Shown piece by piece: positions 33,194 through 45,090 of a stretch of 64,000 bases of DNA. The DNA comes from Glandiceps talaboti (lineage: Eukaryota; Hemichordata; Enteropneusta; Spengelidae): positions 2,524,109-2,588,108 of the forward strand of contig NC_135567.1 of assembly GCF_964340395.1 (NCBI RefSeq), in the 5' to 3' direction. The translations under genes and the position numbers were made by a program. The notes under the pieces are model-generated. The model saw only the letters and a list, made by a program, of their open reading frames with translations. It did no database searches and was not told the origin of the DNA. The first letter of the stretch is position 1; every line of letters starts with the position of its first letter.

Positions 33194-34093
33194 TCATTCT
33201 TTGCTACCTGTAGGAAAACTGAATGAATCAGACACTTCGGATTCATTGCTATGATTTTGTTTTAAATGGCATGGTAGTTTTCCATAGTCCTTTAGGCAAT
33301 AAACACAGTACTGATGTTTATCCCACTTTCTTTTCCCAGTATTGTTTGCAGTTAAAACTTTGATATGCTTTCTTTTTCTTGATGGGCTGGATGATGATGA
33401 TATATTGGAACTCTGAATTGTTTTTGCACAATGTGAGGACTTGGTTGCTGCCCTATCAACATGTCTCTTACTGGCAACTTGTTGTGCATTTTGGCCAATA
33501 TTTTTTCTTCGTGGCAGCCCTCTTGGTTGATGTTGTCAATTGTATATCATTGCCTATCTCTGAACTATCAGGCACTATAATGTTATCTGGTATTGGTGTA
33601 CATTCTGAACTTGGATCAGTTTATTGATCTGAATCACTACAATCAGTTAAGTCAACTCTGTCTGGGGAAGGCATGTAGTCTGGATCAGCATCAGAATCAT
33701 CAATAATGTCAACTTCAAAGTCTGTATAATCAACAATATTAGTGCAACAATTAGCCTTATCTGATGTTACCAAAGGGATACATGTGTCTATGCATCTATT
33801 TGATGTTGAGTTTTCAGTCTGAATGTTATCAATTTCCCTAGCTACTTTGGCCTTTGGTACACCTACAGATTTAGGAAACACTGTTGACTCTAAGTGTTGT
33901 TTCTTATTTTTCATCATGAATATTCTAGTGTGAATTGGCAGGATATCAAATACTTCTGATGAATCAGATTCCAAGTTAGTCTCAACAGCATACACATCAC
34001 TTGATGGCTTAGGCTTTTTCAATATTGAGTCATCAACATCCATAGGTGAGTGAATTACTGGTGTAAGACTTTGCAGGGCAGGAAAGGTTTCAA
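33194..34093 (-). pseudogene. N-terminal acidic region and first zinc finger
   Basis: The minus-strand frame enters from the 33-bp array, passes ETYYETNTFETFPALQSLTP and the Met at 34043 (MDVDDSILKKPKPSSD). It then runs through an acidic stretch (VDIIDDSDADPDYMPSPD) to a TAA at 33621-33623. The same frame continues with TDPSSECTPIPDNIIVPDSS and ends at 33469-33471. After a shift near there, the next frame gives a Ser/Lys-rich linker (SSSSSPSRKRKH) and the first finger RKWDKHQYCVYCLKDYGKLP then CHLKQNH. It ends at 33194-33196 beside a possible GTAGCA donor. Placement and order relative to the second finger fit the family. One stop and one shift make it a pseudogene, unless they are sequencing errors. 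Confidence 0.65.
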
Positions 34094-34140
34094 ATGTATT
34101 AGTCTCATAGTATGTTTCTGGAACACACTCATCACTTTGT

Positions 34141-35735
34141 ACATCTCTGTCTTTGAACTATGTACTGATCGGTAGTTTAGTGTCTTTCAACTGTGTACTG
34201 ATTGGTAGTTAGGTGTCTATCAACTGTGTACTGATTGGTTGTTCAGTGTCTATCAACTGTGTACTGATTGGTAGTTAGGTGTCTATCAACTGTGTACTGA
34301 TTGGTTGTTCAGTGTCTATCAACTGTGTACTGATTGGTAGTTAGGTGTCTATCAACTGTGTACTGATTGGTTGTTCAGTGTCTATCAACTGTGTACTGAT
34401 TGGTTGTTCAGTGTTTATCAACTGTGTACTGATTGGTAGTTCATTGTCTTTCAACTGTGTACTGATTGGTAGTTCATTGTCTTTCAACTGTGTACTGATT
34501 GGTAGTTCAGTGTCTTTCAACTGTGTACTGATTGGTAGTTAGGTGTCTATCAACTGTGTACTGATTGGTAGTTCAGTGTCTTTCAACTGTGTACTGATTG
34601 GTAGTTAGGTGTCTATAAACTGTGTACTGATTGGTAGTTCATTGTCTTTCAACTGTGTACTGATTGGTTGTTCAGTGTCTTTCAACTGTGTACTGATTGG
34701 TTGTTCAGTGTCTTTCAACTGTGTACTGATTGGTAGTTCGGTGTCTATCAACTGTGTACTGATTGGTTGTTCAGTGTCTATCAACTGTGTACTGATTGGT
34801 AGTTCAGTGTCTTTCAACTTTGTACTGATTGGTTGTTCAGTGTCTATCAACTGTGTACTGATTGGTTGTTCAGTGTCTATCAACTGTGTACTGATTGGTA
34901 GTTCGGTGTCTATCAACTGTGTACTGATTGGTTGTTCAGTGTCTATCAACTGTGTACTGATTGGTAGTTCAGTGTCTTTCAACTTTGTACTGATTGGTTG
35001 TTCAGTGTCTATCAACTGTGTACTGATTGGTTGTTCAGTGTCTATCAACTGTGTACTGATTGGTAGTTCAGTGTCTAGCTATCAACTGTGTACTGATTGG
35101 TTGTTCAGTGTCTATCAACTGTACTGATTGGTTGTTCAGTGTCTATCAACTGTGTACTGATTGGTAGTTCAGTGTCTATCAACTGTGTACTGATTGGTAG
35201 TTAGGTGTCTATCAACTGTGTACTGATTGGTTGTTCAGTGTCTATCAACTGTGTACTGATTGGTAGTTCGGTGTCTATCAACTGTGTACTGATTGGTAGT
35301 TAGGTGTCTATCAACTGTGTACTGATTGGTAGTTAGGTGTCTATCAACTGTGTACTGATTGGTAGTTCAGTGTCTATCAACTGTGTACTGATTGGTTGTT
35401 CAGTGTCTATCAACTGTGTACTGATTGGTAGTTAGGTGTCTATCAACTGTGTACTGATTGGTAGTTCGGTGTCTATCAACTGTGTACTGATTGGTAGTTA
35501 GGTATCTATCAACTGTGTACTGATTGGTTGTTCAGTGTCTATCAACTGTGTACTGATTGGTAGTTAGGTGTCTATCAACTGTGTACTGATTGGTAGTTCG
35601 GTGTCTATCAACTGTGTACTGATTGGTAGTTAGGTGTCTATCAACTGTGTACTGATTGGTAGTTCGGTGTCTATCAACTGTGTACTGATTGGTTGTTCAG
35701 TGTCTTTCAACTGAGTACTGATTGGCAGTTCAGAC
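34141..35735 (-). repeat. 33-bp (11-residue) coding-phase minisatellite, about 48 units
   Basis: The unit contains tgtctatcaactgtgtactg and attggttgttcag. On the minus strand it reads IDTEQPISTQL (variants KDTELPISTQL). From 34150 to about 35070 the unit length is constant and the frame is that of the zinc-finger gene's N-terminal exon. Units of the gtagttagg type carry TAA in that frame, and the unit nearest the gene carries TAG, so the present array is not translatable through. Indels at about 35075 (+4) and 35113 (-2) break the phase further out. The plus strand is also open over 34609-35127. Confidence 0.92.
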
Positions 35736-35860
35736 ACACTGTCTCCTAGGTTTTATATTCTTCAATACTGAATCTCCAATAATAAAGGTCTTCATAGGTT
35801 TATTCTGGACGTTTTCTAGCTGAGGGCTTCTATCTTCAATATAATTGTAATTACTATTTT
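35736..35860 (-). pseudogene. Fragment with a KTFIIGDSVLKNIKPRR motif
   Basis: The minus strand just upstream of the 33-bp array reads ENVQNKPMKTFIIGDSVLKN and then IKPRRQCV before a stop. The IIGDS-[IV]-L-K-x-I-x-PR pattern resembles the start of SGNH-hydrolase-like domains common in animal retroelement and expanded gene families. Too short to assign. It is in a different frame from the array. Confidence 0.4.
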
Positions 35861-36099
35861 TTGGTGCCACCTGCATGCTAAAAACTGAACAGCTGAAAAA
35901 AAGTTACATGTGCTGTTAACATTGAATTGAAATAAACATAGGCACTGGGGTGGGTGGAGGGTTTGGGTGGGGAGTACTGAAGTTTTGGATTGTCCAAATC
36001 CTACGACACCCCCTCCCCCGGCCTTAAATAATGACGGCTCTCTTATGGACCCCAATGGAAATATTTAAAGTCTTTATCAACTTTGTGGGTTATCCATTG

Positions 36100-36220
36100 G
36101 CAAGTAATTCAACAATTTGTACCAGTTTTTATTTGTATATCTGCACTGTCGATCTTGTTGTTTTACTGAAATAAACTAAACTAAACTAAACTAGACTAAA
36201 CTAAACTAAACTAAACTCTT
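36100..36220 (+). mobile_element. Probable LINE/SINE 3' tail, (ACTAA)n
   Basis: Sequence ending gttgttttactgaaataaac is followed by about ten ACTAA-type pentamers with one variant (36173-36217). Pentameric tails of this form are usual at the 3' ends of CR1/L2-like LINEs and their SINEs. No ORF fragment is visible upstream. Confidence 0.5.
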
Positions 36221-36825
36221 CTCAATAATAAATCCATGCTATGATGCATAGAAGTTAATAGACATTATCATGTTTCATGGTCAAGATGTTACAGTTTTAC
36301 AAGCCACAGTTTCCAAGTCACAATTGCTGTCCTAACCGGTCTCCCATATTTTATAGATTTTTTTAATGATTGCATATAATTCTCTAAAAGTTAGTTATCT
36401 ACCAGAGTGCTAAATCTGATAGATATATTGTTAAATTAGTTTTAATCTGGATAGTCAGTTTGTAGTCAATTTCAAACATATATTTCTCCTACCTTTACTA
36501 TAAAACATGAAAAGAATAAACTTATGTTATTATGTTTGGCTAAATAACCTACAAGCCTGCCAGGATTTGATGCTCATTTGTTCATAACTGAACTTGTCAA
36601 AATGGTGTCAGTGGTATGTAAATCATAAAATCTGAGCGGGTTTTTTTGGACAAAAACAATTCTGAAGCTGAATCCTTTGATCAATACATAATTTTATTTC
36701 CAATGGTCGTCAAGTTAATGACTTCCATGTTTCATCATGGGTGTTGCCATATACCCTATGCTCTATAGCACGGCTGTGGAGTTGAGTGTTAGTCAGTCAC
36801 ATTCGATTTCTTGTGGTTTATTAGC
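36221..36825. other. No gene recognised
   Basis: AT-rich non-coding sequence without a repeat that I can name. Confidence 0.4.
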
Positions 36826-36893
36826 ACAACTGAACTGAAGGTTCAGTAGTGCTATAGGCATGGCAAAGTGCCTGTCTGTCTGTCTGTCTGTCA

Positions 36894-36931
<38 letters not shown>

Positions 36932-36944
36932 GTCTGTCTGTCTA

Positions 36945-37000
<56 letters not shown>

Positions 37001-37015
37001 CAACTTGCAATAATT
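36826..37015. repeat. Dispersed repeat with microsatellite core, copy 3
   Basis: The palindromic head (agcacaactgaac tgaag gttcagtagtgct) is followed by (TCTG)n at about 36871-36935 and (TG)n at about 36948-36997, then taaacaactt. Same layout as 25940 and 30430. Confidence 0.8.
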
Positions 37016-38240
37016 CAAAATAAATGAAATAAAACCTTTATTTATTGAGAACTTAATCAGAAATGTTTGTATTATTGTATTCATAATTATGCTTCAAATG
37101 AGTACTGGTGTCACCAAGGTAGCACATCCCTTTTATGGAATGAAGTTGGCCATCCCCTAAAGAAAGTATGTCTATATTGGGTTCTTCAATAATACTAAAC
37201 CTCTGTACTGAGTCAGCAAATGTCAGTTTCTACATTTCATATTCTTTTCAAACTAAATTGCTTCTAATGATGAAGTCAATTGTTGACAAAATCACAAGTT
37301 TACACTTTGACCAATGTTAGCTTACAAGTGGTATATTAGCTGGTTGATCTTGAGTGTGCTCTTTTCAACACACTTTGTGTTTTGAAAGACATAGTCAAGA
37401 TCAATCAGGAAAATACAAATCTAAGACCTACTTTACTGCAAGTTAAATTTAACATACACAAGGAAATCATTGTAATTTATTTGCTATTAATTTCAAATTT
37501 GCCATTGAATTCAGGGCTTGCCCTGCCTGACCGTAGCTGGCATGCACTATGTACCCCTGTTTATGTAAGTTACAGATATTAAAATAGACTTTGTGAATAT
37601 ATTCATAGCAACCAGATATTTATTTCCCCTGATGTTGTAAACGTAATTTTGTCAAGATATGACTCATACAGTATTTGTGGTTGATATGATATAATCATAT
37701 CTGATGTATGGGTAATGAACCAATATGGTTACCTAGGTATAGACTATGTAGAGAATAGTAGACACATTCACTTGTACAGATAGTGTATGTATGTATATAT
37801 GTATAATTGTGTTTGTCTGTCTGTATGTCTGCGTGTTAACTTTAGGGGTAACGTGTGACAACAAATAAAACAGACGAGATCTATTTTCCTTTCAAAATAA
37901 TAACCATTTTATTCAACATTCTTGGTAACTATGGTAACTATAAAGTAGAAATTTCAGAGTGTTGTTACCTTTGTATTAAAGTAAACTATAATGTGGAATT
38001 AAAAGTATCAAATTAAAAAAAAATATGTAAAAATAAAATATCCTCTTCAAAATAATGCAATGAATGGTTCACGTCATAACCAAGTTATCTCCTGAAATTG
38101 TCTCCCATATAATTTTATTTATTATTGACATACATTGTATTGCCAGTGTACAGTACAGTATCATTGAACTTTTGTAAAATACGTTGAATTCTTTCCAGTC
38201 ATTTATGATCACTAAAAGGTACTTCAACATCGTTGAGTCG
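37016..38240. other. No gene recognised
   Basis: Short frames only (for example 37382-37582 plus). A few atgtatgtatat-type simple repeats lie near 37785. Confidence 0.4.
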
Positions 38241-38244
38241 TTAG

Positions 38245-38400
38245 TAGGTGTGTGGTGTCCTGGTTCATGCCCCAAATATAGTGAACAAACAGAGAAGAAA
38301 AATTAGTGTCCTGGTCCCTACCCAAATACAAGAAACATCTAGAAAAATTAGTGTCCTGGTCCCTGCCCCAGATACAGTGAACAAACAGAGACCTTTTCGA
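38245..38400 (+). repeat. Three-copy short tandem repeat
   Basis: Three degenerate copies of a module with gtgtcctggtccctgcccca and atacagtgaacaaacagag; the middle copy is shortened. It lies 80 bp before the giant array. Confidence 0.7.
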
Positions 38401-40239
38401 TTCAAGCTCAGGGTCATAGTCAAAATTCAAGGTCTACTTAATTTGTTGGACTTTTAAGTTTTATCGAAACATTCATTGAAACCACATAGAAAATACTCAT
38501 AGAAATACTCACTGACTAGACTATTACCATAGACTTCAGTCTACACTTGTACACATAGAAATACTCACTGACTAGACTATTACCATAGACTATAGTCTAC
38601 ACTTGTACACATAGAAATACTCACTGACTAGACTATTACCATAGACTTCAGTCTACACTTGTACACATAGAAATACTCACTGACTAGACTATTACCATAG
38701 ACTTCAGTCTACACTTGTACACATAGAAATACTCACTGACTAGACTATTACCATAGACTTCAGTCTACACTTGTACACATAGAAATACTCACTGACTAGA
38801 CTATTACCTTAGACTTCAGTCTACACTTGTACACATATAAATACTCACTGACTAGACTATTACCATAGACTACAGTCTACAATTGTACACATAGAAATAC
38901 TCACTGACTAGACTATTACCATAGACTTCAGTCTACACTTGTACACATAGAAATACTCACTGACTAGACTATTACCATAGACTTCAGTCTACACTTGTAC
39001 ACATAGAAATACTCACTGACTAGACTATTACCATAGACTTCAGTCTACACTTGTATACATAGAAATACTCACTGACTAGACTATTACCATAGACTTCAGT
39101 CTACACTAGTACACATATAAATACTCACTGACTAGACTATTACCATAGACTATAGTCTACACTTGTACACATAGAAATACTCACTGACTAGACTATTACC
39201 ATAGACTTCAGTCTACACTTGTACACATAGAAATACTCACTGACTAGACTATTACCATAGACTTCAGTCTACACTTGTACACATAGAAATACTCACTGAC
39301 TAGACTATTACCATAGACTTCAGTCTACACTTGTACACATAGAAATACTCACTGACTAGACTATTACCATAGACTTCAGTCTACATTTGTACACATAGAA
39401 ATACTCACTGACTAGACTATTACCTTAGACTATAGTCTACACTTGTACACATAGAAATACTCACTGACTAGACTATTACCATAGACTTCAGTCTACACTT
39501 GTACACATAGAAATACTCACTGACTAGACTATTACCATAGACTTCAGTCTACACTTGTACACATAGAAATACTCACTGACTAGACTATTACCATAGACTT
39601 CAGTCTACACTAGTACACATATAAATTCTCACTGACTAGACTATTACCATAGACTTCAGTCTACACTTGTACACATAGAAATACTCACTGACTAGACTAT
39701 TACCATAGACTTCAGTCTACACTTGTACACATAGAAATACTCACTGACCATACTATTACCATAGACTTCAGTCTACACTTGTACACATAGAAATACTCAC
39801 TGACTAGACTATTACCATAGACTTCAGTCTACACTTGTACACATATAAATACTCACTGACTAGACTATTACCATAGACCATAGTCTACACTTGTACACAT
39901 AGAAATACTCACTGACTAGACTATTACCATAGACTTAAGTCTACACTTGTACACATAGAAATACTCACTGACTAGACTATTACCATAGACTTCAGTCTAT
40001 ACTTGTACACATAGAAATACTCACTGACTAGACTATTACCATAGACTTCAGTCTACACTTGTACACATAGAAATACTCACTGACTAGACTATTACCATAG
40101 ACTTCAGTCTACACTTGTACACATATAAATACTCACTGACTAGACTATTACCATAGACTTAAGTCTACACTTGTACACATAGAAATACTCACTGACTAGA
40201 CTATTACCATAGACTTCAGTCTACACTTGTACACATAGA

Positions 40240-43200
40240 AATACTGACTGACTAGACTATTACCTTAGACTTCAGTCTACACTTGTACACATAGAAATAC
40301 TCACTGACTAGACTATTACCATAGACTTCAGTCTACACTTGTACACATAGAAATACTCACTGACTAGACTATTACCTTAGACTATAGTCTACACTTGTAC
40401 ACATAGAAATACTCACTGACTAGACTATTACCATAGACTTCAGTCTACACTTGTACACATAGAAATACTCACTGACTAGACTATTACCATAGACTTCAGT
40501 CTACACTTGTACACATAGAAATACTCACTGACTAGACTATTACCATAGACTTCACTAGTACACATAGAAATACTCACTGACTAGACTATTACCATAGACT
40601 TCAGTCTACACTAGTACACATATAAATACTCACTGACTAGACTATTACCATAGACTTCAGTCTACACTTGTACACATAGAAATACTCACTGACTAGACTA
40701 TTACCTTAGACTATAGTCTACACTTGTACACATAGAAATACTCACTGACTAGACTATTACCATAGACTTCAGTCTACACTTGTACACATAGAAATACTCA
40801 CTGACTAGACTATTACCATAGACTTCAGTCTACACTTGTACACATAGAAATACTCACTGACTAGACTATTACCATAGACTTCAGTCTACACTTGTACACA
40901 TAGAAATACTCACTGACCATACTATTACCATAGACTTCAGTCTACACTTGTACACATAGAAATACTCACTGACTAGACTATTACCATAGACTTCAGTCTA
41001 CTTTTGTACACATATAAATACTCACTGACTAGACTATTACCATAGACTATAGTCTACACTTGTACACATAGAAATACTCACTGACTAGACTATTACCATA
41101 GACTTCAGTCTACACTTGTACACATAGAAATACTCACTGACTAGACTATTACCATAGACTATAGTCTACACTTGTACACATAGAAATACTCACTGACTAG
41201 ACTATTACCATAGACTTCAGTCTACACTTGTACACATAGAAATACTCACTGACTAGACTATTACCATAGACTTCAGTCTACACTTGTACACATAGAAATA
41301 CTCACTGACTAGACTATTACCATAGACTTCAGTCTACACTTCTACACATATAAATACTCACTGACTAGACTATTACCATAGACTATAGTCTACACTTGTA
41401 CACATAGAAATACTCACTGACTAGACTATTACCATAGACTTCAGTCTACACTTGTACACATAGAAATACTCACTGACTAGACTATTACCATAGACTTCAG
41501 TCTACACTTGTACACATAGAAATACTCACTGACTAGACTATTACCATAGACTTCACTAGTACACATAGAAATACTCACTGACTAGACTATTACCATAGAC
41601 TTCAGTCTACACTAGTACACATATAAATACTCACTGACTAGACTATTACCATAGACTTCAGTCTACACTTGTACACATAGAAATACTCACTGACTAGACT
41701 ATTACCTTAGACTATAGTCTACACTTGTACACATAGAAATACTCACTGACTAGACTATTACCATAGACTTCAGTCTACACTTGTACACATAGAAATACTC
41801 ACTGACTAGACTATTACCATAGACTTCAGTCTACACTTGTACACATATAAATACTCACTGACTAGACTATTACCATAGACTATAGTCTACACTTGTACAC
41901 ATAGAAATACTCACTGACTAGACTATTACCATAGACTTCAGTCTACACTTGTACACATAGAAATACTCACTGACTAGACTATTACCATAGACTTCAGTCT
42001 ACACTTGTACACATAGAAATACTCACTGACTAGACTATTACCATAGACTTCAGTCTACACTTGTACACATATAAATACTCACTGACTAGGCTATTACCTT
42101 AGACTTCAGTCTACACTTGTACACATAGAAATACTCACTGACTAGACTATTACCATAGACTTCAGTCTACACTTGTACACATAGAAATACTCACTGACTA
42201 GACTATTACCATAGACTTCAGTCTACACTTGTACACATAGAAATACTCACTCACTGACTAGACTATTACCATAGACTTCAGTCTACACTTGTACACATAG
42301 AAATACTCACTGACTAGACTATTACCATAGACTTCAGTCTACACTTGTACACATAGAAATACTCACTGACTAGACTATTACTATAGTCTACACTTGTACA
42401 CATAGAAATACTCACTGACTAGACTATTACCATAGACTTCAGTCTACACTTGTACACATAGAAATACTCACTGACTAGACTATTACCTTAGACTATAGTC
42501 TACACTTGTACACATAGAAATACTCACTGACTAGACTATTACCATAGACTTCAGTCTACACTTGTACACATAGAAATACTCACTGACTAGACTATTACCA
42601 TAGACTTCAGTCTACACTTGTACACATAGAAATACTCACTGACTAGACTATTACCATAGACTTCACTAGTACACATAGAAATACTCACTGACTAGACTAT
42701 TACCATAGACTTCAGTCTACACTAGTACACATATAAATACTCACTGACTAGACTATTACCATAGACTTCAGTCTACACTTGTACACATAGAAATACTCAC
42801 TGACTAGACTATTACCATAGACTTCAGTCTACACTTGTACACATAGAAATACTCACTGACTAGACTATTACCATAGACTTCAGTCTACACTTGTACACAT
42901 AGAAATACTCACTGACTAGACTATTACCATAGACTTCAGTCTACACTTGTACACATATAAATACTCACTGACTAGACTATTACCATAGACTTAAGTCTAC
43001 ACTTGTACACATAGAAATACTCACTGACTAGACTATTACCATAGACTTCAGTCTACACTTGTACACATAGAAATACTGACTGACTAGACTATTACCTTAG
43101 ACTTCAGTCTACACTTGTACACATAGAAATACTCACTGACTAGACTATTACCATAGACTTCAGTCTACACTTGTACACATAGAAATACTCACTGACTAGA

Positions 43201-45090
43201 CTATTACCTTAGACTATAGTCTACACTTGTACACATAGAAATACTCACTGACTAGACTATTACCATAGACTTCAGTCTACACTTGTACACATAGAAATAC
43301 TCACTGACTAGACTATTACCATAGACTTCAGTCTACACTTGTACACATAGAAATACTCACTGACTAGACTATTACCATAGACTTCACTAGTACACATAGA
43401 AATACTCACTGACTAGACTATTACCATAGACTTCAGTCTACACTAGTACACATATAAATACTCACTGACTAGACTATTACCATAGACTTCAGTCTACACT
43501 TGTACACATAGAAATACTCACTGACTAGACTATTACCTTAGACTATAGTCTACACTTGTACACATAGAAATACTCACTGACTAGACTATTACCATAGACT
43601 TCAGTCTACACTTGTACACATAGAAATACTCACTGACTAGACTATTACCATAGACTTCAGTCTACACTTGTACACATAGAAATACTCACTGACTAGACTA
43701 TTACCATAGACTTCAGTCTACACTTGTACACATAGAAATACTCACTGACCATACTATTACCATAGACTTCAGTCTACACTTGTACACATAGAAATACTCA
43801 CTGACTAGACTATTACCATAGACTTCAGTCTACTTTTGTACACATATAAATACTCACTGACTAGACTATTACCATAGACTATAGTCTACACTTGTACACA
43901 TAGAAATACTCACTGACTAGACTATTACCATAGACTTCAGTCTACACTTGTACACATAGAAATACTCACTGACTAGACTATTACCATAGACTATAGTCTA
44001 CACTTGTACACATAGAAATACTCACTGACTAGACTATTACCATAGACTTCAGTCTACACTTGTACACATAGAAATACTCACTGACTAGACTATTACCATA
44101 GACTTCAGTCTACACTTGTACACATAGAAATACTCACTGACTAGACTATTACCATAGACTTCAGTCTACACTTCTACACATATAAATACTCACTGACTAG
44201 ACTATTACCATAGACTATAGTCTACACTTGTACACATAGAAATACTCACTGACTAGACTATTACCATAGACTTCAGTCTACACTTGTACACATAGAAATA
44301 CTCACTGACTAGACTATTACCATAGACTTCAGTCTACACTTGTACACATAGAAATACTCACTGACTAGACTATTACCATAGACTTCACTAGTACACATAG
44401 AAATACTCACTGACTAGACTATTACCATAGACTTCAGTCTACACTAGTACACATATAAATACTCACTGACTAGACTATTACCATAGACTTCAGTCTACAC
44501 TTGTACACATAGAAATACTCACTGACTAGACTATTACCTTAGACTATAGTCTACACTTGTACACATAGAAATACTCACTGACTAGACTATTACCATAGAC
44601 TTCAGTCTACACTTGTACACATAGAAATACTCACTGACTAGACTATTACCATAGACTTCAGTCTACACTTGTACACATATAAATACTCACTGACTAGACT
44701 ATTACCATAGACTATAGTCTACACTTGTACACATAGAAATACTCACTGACTAGACTATTACCATAGACTTCAGTCTACACTTGTACACATAGAAATACTC
44801 ACTGACTAGACTATTACCATAGACTTCAGTCTACACTTGTACACATAGAAATACTCACTGACTAGACTATTACCATAGACTTCAGTCTACACTTGTACAC
44901 ATATAAATACTCACTGACTAGGCTATTACCTTAGACTTCAGTCTACACTTGTACACATAGAAATACTCACTGACTAGACTATTACCATAGACTTCAGTCT
45001 ACACTTGTACACTTAGAAATACTCACTGACTAGACTATTACCATAGACTTCAGTCTACACTTGTACACATAGAAATACTCACTCACTGAC
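40240..45090 (+). repeat. Higher-order duplication, 2832-bp offset
   Basis: Three independent variant markers repeat with the same offset: actgactgac at 40243 and 43075, gaccatac at 40915 and 43747, actcactcac at 42245 and 45077. All differ by exactly 2832 bp, so a block of about 2.8 kb (roughly 51 units) was duplicated without later length change. Confidence 0.85.

Noticed and set aside
34609-35127. Plus-strand 172-codon frame in the 33-bp array
   Set aside because: Open only because the unit is a multiple of three; no flanking domain or splice context on that strand.
36821-37084. Minus-strand frame with His-Thr and Asp-Arg-Gln-Thr runs
   Set aside because: Translation of TG and TCTG microsatellites.
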